Positions 21,410 to 28,538 of a DNA stretch of 32,047 nucleotides are shown here, one piece after another (within the stretch, counting starts at the first letter, position 1; the number at the start of each line of letters is the position of its first letter). Origin of the DNA: Selenomonadaceae bacterium (GTDB lineage Bacteria; Bacillota; Negativicutes; Selenomonadales; Selenomonadaceae); NCBI GenBank assembly GCA_017477125.1, contig JAFUXN010000001.1:1-32047 (forward strand), written 5' to 3'. Made by a program: the position numbers and the translations under genes. Under the pieces are notes generated by a model that saw nothing but the letters and a program-made list of their open reading frames with translations, searched no databases and was not told where the DNA came from.

Positions 21410-21445
21410 CGTGAAGGAATGGATGAACCGACGCAGTTTACATTC
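21410..21445 (+). repeat. Direct repeat copy 2 (36 bp)
   Basis: Second copy of CGTGAAGGAATGGATGAACC-N6-GTTTACATTC, directly ahead of the ribosome site (AGGAGG) of the gene at 21461. It may be the original leader of that gene, copied upstream and into the inverted repeat. Confidence 0.85.
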
Positions 21446-21460
21446 AGGAGGAAATATGCC

Positions 21461-22354
21461 ATGGCTGAGTTGCATGAAGGGACGGACTTCGCGTTGCAAG
21501 TGGCACATAAAGTGATCCAACTTACCGGATACGATCCCTCTCACGACATCGAGATCGGGTTCTCCATGAAGTTTTTCCCCAGCGCCTTCGACGAGTTAAT
21601 TCCCGAACTCGATCCCCCCGACAATCTTGTCGGCGCTCTTTCCTTTCGACAGACACGTAATATCCACAACCAGATGCATCAACACCGTCTCGCTCGCGGC
21701 GAAGCTCGCTTTATGCGTAAGGTTCTCTTCGACGGTACCCTTTCCACCTATAGGAGCAACAGAGTCTTCTTCAAGCCCTTCTCCTCCGACGAAGCCGATG
21801 ATCTCTTCGACATCATGGCGGGACTCGAAGATCACGGCATCGATCTCGACAGACCCAATTCGATTAACGTCATGCTCCCACAGATATTCCAACTCTCGAA
21901 ACTTACCATCGACAACGGTAATATCTCCGTCGCCGACTATGACCGAGCACATGATTCCACCACCAGGATCAATATCAAAGACGGTACCGTTCGCCGTCAA
22001 GATGAATGGTCTAAGCCTTACCAAATCGCTCGCTTCCGTGCATGGGCTAAGTCTCAGATTCAGATCGGCTATTGGCATCAGACCGATCCCTTGGCTACCG
22101 AACGTCCCGGCGACAGCCATGCATGGCTTAAGCTTTTCCGGCTTGCCATGAAGGAACTTCCTGCGAAGGATCGCTTGTGGTTGACCGCCATATTGCGTCG
22201 CTTACGGGCTAATCAGACCGCACGCATGGAGAAGGCTCGGCAGGGTTGGCGACTGGTCGGTGACGACGACATCTGGTACCGCCAATTGCGCAAGGAGATT
22301 CTCGGCAACACCGACATCGCATCATGGCTCGAGCGCGTGTTGAAGGAACTGTAA
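21461..22354 (+). CDS. Unrecognised 297-residue phage protein at the start of the late region
   Basis: Start ATG 21461 follows CAGGAGG by about 10 nt; the frame is open upstream through the direct repeat but has no other good ribosome site. The protein is soluble, with many Arg, Asp and aromatic residues (RQTRNIHNQMHQHRLARGEARFMRKVLFDGT, SNRVFFKPFSSDEADDLFDIMAGLEDHGIDLDRPNSINVMLPQIFQL). No motif was recognised. It precedes a DUF1492-like regulator and the packaging genes, a place where replication or late-control genes are often found. Codons are C/T-ending, like the early genes rather than the head genes. Confidence 0.65.
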   Translation: MAELHEGTDFALQVAHKVIQLTGYDPSHDIEIGFSMKFFPSAFDELIPELDPPDNLVGALSFRQTRNIHNQMHQHRLARGEARFMRKVLFDGTLSTYRSNRVFFKPFSSDEADDLFDIMAGLEDHGIDLDRPNSINVMLPQIFQLSKLTIDNGNISVADYDRAHDSTTRINIKDGTVRRQDEWSKPYQIARFRAWAKSQIQIGYWHQTDPLATERPGDSHAWLKLFRLAMKELPAKDRLWLTAILRRLRANQTARMEKARQGWRLVGDDDIWYRQLRKEILGNTDIASWLERVLKEL

Positions 22355-22369
22355 CGGGGAGGACGACTT

Positions 22370-22771
22370 ATGCTTCGCAAGGAATTGGATCGGCTCAAGC
22401 AGTTGAGCATCGAGACCTCAGGACTCAACGAACGCCTTCAGTACCTCTACGAGAAGGCGACTAACACTACCGCCATCCTTAACGGCTTGCCCAAGGGATC
22501 GTCTTTGCGATCAAAAATCGAGGAGGCTATAACTACCATCCATGCAGAGATCACCGATCAGCATCGTAAGCTCGAGGAACTTTACGAGTTGCGCGAGAAG
22601 CTCCGTCGCGAGCTCGAGCCGTTGCCAAGGACGGAGCGCAACGTTTTGGCTTATCGGTACGTGGACGGACAGAGCTATAAGGCGATCAGTCGCCTGATGC
22701 ATCTCTCAATCGACTATATCTTCCAGCTCCACCGTCGTGCTCTCAAAAAAATCTTGATCGAGTGCTCTTGA
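22370..22771 (+). CDS. DUF1492/sigma-70 region 4-like late regulator
   Basis: 133 residues from ATG 22370 (GGGGAGGACGACTT upstream). A long N-terminal coiled coil (about 1-90) is followed by a sigma region 4-type HTH: LPRTERNVLAYRYVDGQSYKAISRLMHLSIDYIFQLHRRALKKI. This layout is that of DUF1492, RinA and ArpU-like proteins, which switch on late (packaging and morphogenesis) genes in Firmicutes phages. It is the last gene before the promoter/terminator gap preceding HNH and terminase, which fits such a role. Confidence 0.8.
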   Translation: MLRKELDRLKQLSIETSGLNERLQYLYEKATNTTAILNGLPKGSSLRSKIEEAITTIHAEITDQHRKLEELYELREKLRRELEPLPRTERNVLAYRYVDGQSYKAISRLMHLSIDYIFQLHRRALKKILIECS

Positions 22772-22808
22772 TCCCAGTCGATCTCAGTCACTATCAGATT
22801 GACCGTCA

Positions 22809-22817
22809 TGGTATGAT
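22809..22817 (+). promoter_or_regulatory. Possible late promoter (extended -10)
   Basis: TGGTATGAT is an extended -10 element in the 163-nt gap after the late-regulator gene. No good -35 lies 17 bp upstream, as expected of a promoter that needs an activator such as the neighbouring DUF1492-like protein. A terminator (22894-22919) follows, so this could also be a leader RNA. Confidence 0.3.
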
Positions 22818-22893
22818 AGGATCGGAAACAGGCATGGACATGACGTTGATGGCAGCTTGAATCCTCCTGACTCTTTTCTCTTAACGGCTTTGA

Positions 22894-22919
22894 AGCCCTC
22901 GAGTGTTCGGGGGCTTTTT
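22894..22919 (+). terminator. Intrinsic terminator before the packaging genes
   Basis: AGCCCTCG (22894-22901) pairs with CGGGGGCT (22908-22915) around AGTGTT, with TTTTT following. It ends transcription after the late-regulator gene; read-through or antitermination would be required for upstream transcripts to enter the HNH-terminase operon. Confidence 0.85.
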
Positions 22920-22934
22920 CCATGGAGCAGAACT

Positions 22935-23336
22935 ATGTTGATGCGAGAGTGCATATGTGGACGCCGCCTTAAGCAGGGCGAGCGATGCCCTTCATGCGAA
23001 CGGACATGGCACCGAAGGGCACTGGCGAACTACGATCGGAGCCTGACTGCTTTCTATGCCGGTGCCGCATGGCGGACGCTGTCGGAGCTGGTGAAGGCAC
23101 GAGCGGCAGGGCTCGACGAGTTGAGCCGCGCGGAAGGGTTCCTCGAGCAGGGAAGGATTGCACACCACATTGAGCCCCTAAAGGCTAAACCGGAACTGGG
23201 ATTGGAGCTTGAGAATGTGATCTTCCTGAGTGAAAGGAATCATCGCCGTGTCCATGCTGAGTATAGGAAAGGTGGCATGGCTGAAGCTGCCATGAAGGCT
23301 GCTTTGAGGAAGGCTTTGAAGAGTATGGGGGGCTGA
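22935..23336 (+). CDS. HNH endonuclease next to terminase
   Basis: 133 residues from ATG 22935 (TGGAGCAGAACT upstream). Zinc-binding cysteines appear early (ECICGRRLKQGERCPSCE), and the catalytic core is AHHIEPLKAKPELGLELENVIFLSERNHRRVH. HNH proteins adjacent to terminase genes are required for cos cleavage and packaging in many siphoviruses such as HK97. A basic, helical tail closes the protein. Placement two genes ahead of the small terminase is somewhat further than usual, since a PLD-like gene intervenes. Confidence 0.88.
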   Translation: MLMRECICGRRLKQGERCPSCERTWHRRALANYDRSLTAFYAGAAWRTLSELVKARAAGLDELSRAEGFLEQGRIAHHIEPLKAKPELGLELENVIFLSERNHRRVHAEYRKGGMAEAAMKAALRKALKSMGG

Positions 23337-23424
23337 AAAAGTTTTGGTTGGGGATTGGAAAGTATGCTGGGGATTTTTCTGAAGGAAAATCTCCCTAAAA
23401 AATTCATGGTTGGGAGGCGGTGAA

Positions 23425-24114
23425 ATGGCGGTATGGGAAATCGTGGATCAGAGCGTAAAGGACGACGAGGACGAGCAGGGCGTGCAGGTGAAGAAGGCAT
23501 CACCGTACCACCGTCGTCGCCGAATCCTATCCGAGATCGCTTTGGAGGCACAACTGCCCTGGCACTTCGAACAGGGCGTGTCGTATCACTGCCTGTCGTG
23601 GGGCGACGTTGATGCCCTGACCTACCTGCGGGTGATCGCCAAGCAGCAGAGGCTTGAGTACGTGGCGCTATCGACTTGGGTGATGGCGCAGACTGATATT
23701 CGTGAGATATTCGATTGGGTGGACATGGGCGTGATCGGACGTGTCGACATGTACCTCGGTGAGATCTTCCCGACCAGCTACGAATACGAGTACGCGATCC
23801 TGCTCGACGAGTGCACAAGGCATGGCAGTCGTCTGGTCGTGTTCCGAAACCATTCGAAGTTGATGGTGATCTTCGGCGAGCGCTTTGACGTGTTGATCGA
23901 GAGCTCCGCCAACATCAACACCAATCCGCGCATGGAGAACACGGTCATAACCACCGACCCCGACCTGGCGTTGTGGTACAAGCAGCAGCTTGACACGATC
24001 AAGCCGTTCAATACCGACTATGCTCAGCCGCCGGTATACGAGAGGAGGAGAGATCATCATGGGGCGCCCGAGGACGCGTGTGGCTCAGAACAAGAAGCAC
24101 CTTACCAAGGCTGA
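23425..24114 (+). CDS. PLD-superfamily-like protein with incomplete HKD motif
   Basis: 229 residues from ATG 23425 (GGGAGGCGGTGA upstream). The segment FRNHSKLMVIFGERFDVLIESSANINTNPRMEN matches the phospholipase D HxKx4Dx6GSxN pattern: H143 and K145 are present, the D position is F150, and SSAN replaces GSAN. Only one motif copy is present, so a dimer would be needed for activity, and the missing Asp may leave it inactive or binding-only. PLD-like proteins can be nucleases. Location between HNH and small terminase suggests a part in packaging or DNA end processing. The gene overlaps the terminase start by 56 nt, an unusually long overlap. Confidence 0.72.
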   Translation: MAVWEIVDQSVKDDEDEQGVQVKKASPYHRRRRILSEIALEAQLPWHFEQGVSYHCLSWGDVDALTYLRVIAKQQRLEYVALSTWVMAQTDIREIFDWVDMGVIGRVDMYLGEIFPTSYEYEYAILLDECTRHGSRLVVFRNHSKLMVIFGERFDVLIESSANINTNPRMENTVITTDPDLALWYKQQLDTIKPFNTDYAQPPVYERRRDHHGAPEDACGSEQEAPYQG

Positions 24115-24520
24115 AAGGGAAGCACGACTGGCGTCAGAGGCGGCTCATGCCGTTGGGAAGGATCAACTCCTGCCGCCCGACTGCCTATCGGCAAGAGCAA
24201 AGGCGGAGTTCGAACGCCTGATAGCGCAAGCGCATTGGCTCGACAACCTCGACATCAACGATCTTCAACTGTACTGCTTCTATTGGGACAAGGCGCAGAG
24301 CGTGATGGAGGAGTACGACAAATCTCCCGAGGTGTTGGCGCTCAAGGGAGCGGACGGCATGACCAAGCTCGTGAGTAATCCCTTACGTAAGGCTTTACGC
24401 GAGTATGCAGGAGAGATGAGACGCATATCGTTGAAGCTTGGGATAGCATCTATTGATCGATTGCGATTGGCAGAGCCTATCACGAGCAAGGAGAATAAGT
24501 TCCTCAGTCTGATGAGATGA
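24059..24520 (+). CDS. terS: Terminase small subunit, P27 family
   Basis: 153 residues from ATG 24059, 9 nt after GAGGAGGAG. The start MGRPRTRVAQNKKHLTKAEREAR and the body (LPPDCLSARAKAEFERLI, WLDNLDINDLQLYCFYWDKAQSVMEEYDKSPEVLALKGADGMTKLVSNPLRKALREYAGEMRRISLKLGI) fit P27-type small terminases, which recognise the packaging site and load the large subunit. It overlaps the upstream PLD-like gene. Confidence 0.88.
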   Translation: MGRPRTRVAQNKKHLTKAEREARLASEAAHAVGKDQLLPPDCLSARAKAEFERLIAQAHWLDNLDINDLQLYCFYWDKAQSVMEEYDKSPEVLALKGADGMTKLVSNPLRKALREYAGEMRRISLKLGIASIDRLRLAEPITSKENKFLSLMR

Positions 24521-24529
24521 TTGTACTTG

Positions 24530-24549
24530 ACTAAACATATATGTTTAGT
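24530..24549. promoter_or_regulatory. Perfect 20-bp AT-rich palindrome between terminase genes
   Basis: ACTAAACATATATGTTTAGT is a perfect palindrome 9 nt after the small terminase stop and is the most AT-rich spot in the packaging region. It could be a protein-binding site (for example terminase or HNH at cos), or a short hairpin that ends the small terminase mRNA. No T-run follows. Confidence 0.6.
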
Positions 24550-24656
24550 TCCCATGGATCCCACGTTTCACGATCGTCATGAACGTCACAATCTCTGCAA
24601 GACATCATGACTTCATGTGGGGACGCCGTGCGCAGTGCATTCATGGAACACATGAG

Positions 24657-26387
24657 ATGAAAGATAGAGCTACAGAGTATGCTCGTAGAGTGCTTAGCCA
24701 TAAGGAACTGGCAGGACGCAGTGAGTTCCTTGCCTGTAAGAGACACATGGAAGACCTTCACCGCCCGGACTTCGCGTACACCTTCGACTACGCCGAAGCC
24801 GAGTACCACATCGATCTCGCCAATGCACTGGTGCTGGGCGAAGGGCAGGAAGCTCAACCGCTCACTCTTAGGGGCTTCCAGAACTTCATCGTGGGCAGCC
24901 TGTTCGGTTGGCGACGCAAGCGTTCGAAGGAGCGTCGCTTCCGTGAGGCTTACATTCAGATGGGCAGGCAGAACGGCAAGAGCTTACTCGCGGGACTGAT
25001 GTGCAACGACTTCGCCACATTCGGCGGCTATCGCTACGGACGCATCTTCTGCACCGCTACCAAGCTCGAGCAAGCCAAGATCGTATGGAACGAGGTTTAC
25101 AAGTTCCTCATGAGCGATCCCGAGCTCGCCGAGCTCTACAAGGTCAGAAAGTCCTACCACAACATCACCAGTTTGGTCACGGGAACCGAGATCAAGGCGT
25201 TGGGCAAGGACACCAAGACCATCGACGGTCACCGCAGCATTTTGAGCGTGCTCGACGAGTACCATGGGCATCGAACAAATCAGATGTACAAGCTCATGCA
25301 GGACGGGCAGGTCGGAGTGTCGGGAGCACTGATCCTCGCCATCACTACTGCCGGATTCGATCTCAACGCTCCATGCTACGAGCACTATCGCTTCTGCAAG
25401 CAGATACTCAGCGGTGCGGTGAGCAAGGAGACGCAGTTCGTGTACATCGCCGAGCTCGACGACGACGACGACATTTGGGAGCCGGTAAGTTGGGCGAAGG
25501 CGAATCCACTGCAGTTGAGGAATCCCGACGGCACTCTTAACGGCACCATGGTTGGCAGGATCGCCGAGAAGGCATTGGAGGCACGAGAGAAGCAGGGCGA
25601 TGAGCTCAAGAACTTCATGACAAAGACGCTCAACCAATGGGTGAGCTGGAGCGGAGATGTATTCATCGACGCCGATAAGTGGCTGGCATGCGGCTCCGCG
25701 CGGAGCCTTGACGCCATGCACGGTCGAGAGTGCTACCTCGGCATTGATCTCTCAAGTGGCGGTGATCTCACTTCGATCGCGTTGGTGTTCCCGCTCGAAG
25801 ACGATCGAGCATACGTATGGTCGCACTCGTTCATGCCGGAGCTGCGACTGCTCGAGCACGAGAAGACTGACGAGGCACCGTACAGGATATGGGCACGGAG
25901 CGGATTGTTGACGCCGACAAGCGGGCTGTATGGGATCAAGACGGACTATCGAGCGGTGATCGAGATGCTCCGTCGGCTCATAGCGGCTCATGAGTTGAAC
26001 GTGATCTGTTGCGGTTATGATGCTCATAATGCGTCGGCATTCCTCGCCGATCTCGATGAGGTACTCGATTGCGATCTGGTCGAGGTGAAGCAATCGGCAC
26101 GAGCCCTTAACGACGCGACGGTTGACTTCCAACTCGGCGTGAAGGCGGGACTTATCGAATACGATAGGAGCAATGCGCTGATGACGTGGAGCATGGTGAA
26201 CGCGACCACGACGGCGAACAGTTTCGACGAGATCAAGATCGAGAAGAAGAAGATGACCAAGCGAATAGACGCGGTAGATGCGGTAATAGACGCGTATAAG
26301 CTGTACTTCGACGACAGGAAGCGCAAGGTCGACGGCGAGAAGAACTTAGCGATCTGGTTGAAGGCAACGGGAGGGACGGACATGTGA
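24657..26387 (+). CDS. terL: Terminase large subunit (Terminase_1/P27-linked)
   Basis: 576 residues if ATG 24657 is used, since MKDRATEYARRVLSH matches the usual family beginning; an in-frame ATG at 24579 would add 26 residues. Neither start has a good ribosome site. Walker A is MGRQNGKS (residues 102-109), Walker B is SVLDEYH (D200-E201), and the RNase H-like nuclease begins at GIDLSSGGD (D364), with later acidic residues in FDEIKIEKKKMTKRIDAVDAVIDAYK. It is the packaging motor and the nuclease that cuts concatemers. TGA overlaps the portal GTG start. Confidence 0.92.
   Translation: MKDRATEYARRVLSHKELAGRSEFLACKRHMEDLHRPDFAYTFDYAEAEYHIDLANALVLGEGQEAQPLTLRGFQNFIVGSLFGWRRKRSKERRFREAYIQMGRQNGKSLLAGLMCNDFATFGGYRYGRIFCTATKLEQAKIVWNEVYKFLMSDPELAELYKVRKSYHNITSLVTGTEIKALGKDTKTIDGHRSILSVLDEYHGHRTNQMYKLMQDGQVGVSGALILAITTAGFDLNAPCYEHYRFCKQILSGAVSKETQFVYIAELDDDDDIWEPVSWAKANPLQLRNPDGTLNGTMVGRIAEKALEAREKQGDELKNFMTKTLNQWVSWSGDVFIDADKWLACGSARSLDAMHGRECYLGIDLSSGGDLTSIALVFPLEDDRAYVWSHSFMPELRLLEHEKTDEAPYRIWARSGLLTPTSGLYGIKTDYRAVIEMLRRLIAAHELNVICCGYDAHNASAFLADLDEVLDCDLVEVKQSARALNDATVDFQLGVKAGLIEYDRSNALMTWSMVNATTTANSFDEIKIEKKKMTKRIDAVDAVIDAYKLYFDDRKRKVDGEKNLAIWLKATGGTDM
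25692..25707. repeat. GGCTCCGCGCGGAGCC, the longest copy of an iterated palindrome
   Basis: This 16-bp perfect palindrome inside the large terminase gene contains TCCGCGCGGA, which recurs at 5905, 6744, 17244, 26740, 28424, 29333, 30193 and 31724. The 8-base core CCGCGCGG also occurs at 3911, 7367, 11681, 13027, 18245 and 23126. Almost all copies are inside genes and in different reading frames, so protein sequence does not explain them. Confidence 0.85.
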
Positions 26388-27625
26388 GCCGATGGCAAGC
26401 ATTGAAGGCGCGAGTGATGAGCGTGTTCAGGAACGACGCGAGCGAGAGACACATGACGATAGGCAGGCTCAACGATTTCTTCACTGCCGGCAGTTACGGC
26501 TCAACGGCAGACGCACTGTCGGAGATCACCTACTACACGTGCCTGAAGGTGTTGAGCGAGAGCGTGGGCAAGATGCCCATGTACCTCATCGATGAGCACA
26601 AGCGCAGGATTGCCGACCATGCCCTTAACGCCTTACTGGCAAACAGACCCAACGACTTCCAGACCCCGAGCAGATTCTTCACGCTCATGGAGTTTTGGCG
26701 TAATCACTTCGGCAATGCGTACGCCTATATCAAGCGTGATCCGCGCGGAGCGCTCGAGAGTTTACTGCCGCTGGACCCGCGTCGCGTGCAAGTATGGATA
26801 AACAACACGACGCATTGGACTTCCCGACGATTCTACTACTCGTATACCGACCCGTTGCGAGGATCGATCGAGTACATAAAGCCCGAGGAAATGATCCATG
26901 TGACGTCATGGTTGCTCGACGACAATCAGCTGTTGGGGCGCTCGGTGAGGGAGATACTCGCCACGAGCCTGGCGGGAGCGAAGGCGAGCAACGAATTCCT
27001 CAACGACCTCTATCAGCGTGGATTGTTGGCTCGAGCGGTGATCAAGTACGTGGGAGACCTTAAGCCGGCAAGCCAAGAAGCATTACTGAACCGCTTGGAG
27101 GAACAAGCGAACGCGAACGGTCGGAGAATGATCGCGTTGCCGATAGGATTTGACATACAGAGCTTAGACATGAAGCTGACGGACACGCAGTTCTTCGACT
27201 TGAGACGTTACAGCGCGCAACAGATAGCGGCGGCGTTCGGAGTAGAGCCGATCCAGCTCAACGACTATTCGAAGGCGAGCTACCAGAACTCGACGGCACA
27301 GAACCTGTCCTTCTACGTGGACACCTTACTGGTGATAGTGTCGCAGTACGAGCAAGAGTTTCGAGCGAAGCTGTTGACGCCGGCAGAGACGAAGGCGGGT
27401 TGGCGTTTGAAGTTCAACGTGGGAGTGATCCTTCGAGCAGACCCGTCGGCGCAAGCGGAGATCATAGCGAAGTTATTGGCGACGGGAGTGTACACGATAG
27501 ACGAAGCTCGAGCGCTCCTGGATCGTGAACCATGCGAAGATGAGTTGGGCAAGACGCACTTGATAAACGGAGCTTATAGACAACTGAAAGAATTATTTAC
27601 AAGTGACGACGACGCAAATACGTAA
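26384..27625 (+). CDS. HK97-family portal protein
   Basis: 413 residues from GTG 26384 behind GGGAGGGACGGACAT, overlapping the terminase stop (ATGTGA). Typical portal segments are present: YYTCLKVLSESVGKMPMYL, LPLDPRRVQVW, EMIHVTSW, FDLRRYSAQQIAAAFGVEPIQLNDYSKASYQNSTAQNLSFYVDTL. Twelve copies form the DNA entry vertex. The last four bases of the gene are the first four of the right arm of the long inverted repeat, so the rearrangement boundary is exactly at the stop codon. Confidence 0.93.
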   Translation: MSRWQALKARVMSVFRNDASERHMTIGRLNDFFTAGSYGSTADALSEITYYTCLKVLSESVGKMPMYLIDEHKRRIADHALNALLANRPNDFQTPSRFFTLMEFWRNHFGNAYAYIKRDPRGALESLLPLDPRRVQVWINNTTHWTSRRFYYSYTDPLRGSIEYIKPEEMIHVTSWLLDDNQLLGRSVREILATSLAGAKASNEFLNDLYQRGLLARAVIKYVGDLKPASQEALLNRLEEQANANGRRMIALPIGFDIQSLDMKLTDTQFFDLRRYSAQQIAAAFGVEPIQLNDYSKASYQNSTAQNLSFYVDTLLVIVSQYEQEFRAKLLTPAETKAGWRLKFNVGVILRADPSAQAEIIAKLLATGVYTIDEARALLDREPCEDELGKTHLINGAYRQLKELFTSDDDANT

Positions 27626-27790
27626 ACCGTGCCGGTTCATCCATTCCTTCACGCACTTCCTTTTTGGTAAAAACGAAAATATAGACCTCTTATGCGCGAA
27701 AAAAGTGTAACCCTGTAACTGCCCCTAAAAAGGCGCGCCATCAAGCCTTCTCAGACCCTCAAAAAGTTACAGATCAAAGTGTAACCGCCT
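27622..27790 (-). repeat. Right arm of the long inverted repeat
   Basis: Bases 27622-27749 are the reverse complement of 21136-21263 with one mismatch, and a weaker match continues to about 27790. It fills most of the 238-nt gap between portal and protease genes and carries the same TGTAAC motifs (27706 and 27714 onward) in inverted orientation. Confidence 0.9.
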
Positions 27791-27800
27791 TTTTTGAGGG
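27756..27800 (+). terminator. Large hairpin before the protease gene
   Basis: CCCTCAAAAAGTTAC (27756-27770) pairs with GTAAC-bulge-TTTTTGAGGG (27781-27800) around AGATCAAAGT. It lies in the outer, diverged part of the right inverted-repeat arm. The T-run sits within the stem. It may terminate portal transcripts, but protease and capsid genes have no obvious promoter of their own, so read-through or processing is needed. Confidence 0.5.
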
Positions 27801-27863
27801 CAAAAAACGCCTTGAAAATTTTGAGCCGAATGACGATCTTTTCACTTAGCGAGGTGATTATTG

Positions 27864-28538
27864 TTGCTAAAAATGACCAATTTTGGGGAGCATGCCGACA
27901 TCTATATCAGCGGTTCGATTGTCGACGATGATGATCTCGTTACCGAAGGTTACGAGTTCCCGAGAAACATCAAAAAACAGCTCGACGCATGCAAGGGAAA
28001 AACACTCACCGTCTACATCAATTCTTATGGAGGCTCGGTGCCGGCAGGGTTGGCAATGGCGAATATGATAGCGCGCCACGATCGGGAGACGACCGCCATC
28101 GTCGAGGGAATGTGCTGCTCGATAGCGACGCAAATATTCTTCAGCGCCGACCACTGTAAGATGCCGTCGAATACGTTTTTGATGATCCACCGCCCGACGA
28201 GCACAACCTCGGGGACGGCTGATGACATGAGAAAAGCCGCCGAAACCCTTGATGTGATTCAACGGGGCTTGACGGCGACATATTTGAGCAAGGCGGTCGA
28301 AGGCATCACGAAAGAGCAACTCGACGAGATGATAAACGCCGAGACTTGGTTGACCGGGGAGCAAGCCTCGAAGTTCTTCAACATCGAAGTCTTAAGCCCC
28401 GTTTCGACCGTTAACTGTTTTTTTCCGCGCGGAGCGTTAAAGTGTAACCGACTGCCGGCGGGAGTGAATTTTATCGACGACGCCGAGGCGAGGATCAAAT
28501 TGGCGTCGGCTCGAGCAAAAGGAGTGTTATGCGTATGA
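27864..28538 (+). CDS. ClpP-like prohead (head maturation) protease
   Basis: About 224 residues. GAGGTGAT at 27851-27858 favours TTG 27864 (TTG 27861 is very close, ATG 27873 rather far). The S14 fold is clear: IYISGSIVDD, TVYINSYGGSVPAGLAMANMI, catalytic S86 in EGMCCSIATQ and H109 in FLMIHRPTS, and the helix EQLDEMINAETWLTGEQASKFF. It cleaves the scaffolding (delta) domain from the capsid protein. Its last codons overlap the capsid gene start. No separate scaffold gene is present, consistent with a capsid-linked delta domain. Confidence 0.9.
   Translation: MLKMTNFGEHADIYISGSIVDDDDLVTEGYEFPRNIKKQLDACKGKTLTVYINSYGGSVPAGLAMANMIARHDRETTAIVEGMCCSIATQIFFSADHCKMPSNTFLMIHRPTSTTSGTADDMRKAAETLDVIQRGLTATYLSKAVEGITKEQLDEMINAETWLTGEQASKFFNIEVLSPVSTVNCFFPRGALKCNRLPAGVNFIDDAEARIKLASARAKGVLCV

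Larger units (their letters stand above)
21083..21460. other. 378-bp noncoding region with GTTACA repeats: candidate replication origin
   Basis: There is no credible gene here. GTTACA occurs at 21089-21094, 21100-21105, 21166-21171 and 21174-21179, and inverted as TGTAAC at 21114-21119, mostly as GGTTACA. The region holds a terminator, the left arm of a long inverted repeat, two 36-bp direct repeats and an AT-rich stretch (21265-21400). CATTTCCTTC (21341-21350) and GAAGGAAATG (21395-21404) form another inverted repeat. Position after the primase-helicase gene and near a change in strand composition suggests an origin; this is inference. Confidence 0.45.

Noticed and set aside
21229-21414. 61-codon ORF within the noncoding region after the primase gene
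   Set aside because: It begins in the repeated leader, has no good ribosome site, and the encoded peptide has an odd Phe/Leu/Lys composition from the AT-rich stretch.
21083-21460. CRISPR-like array
   Set aside because: The repeated elements are only two or three, differently spaced and partly inverted; no regular spacers are present.
24531-24857. Antisense frame ending in CRDCDVHDDRETWDPWELNIYV through the palindrome
   Set aside because: The end looks protein-like, but the rest is opposite terL with no start signal, so I treat it as chance.
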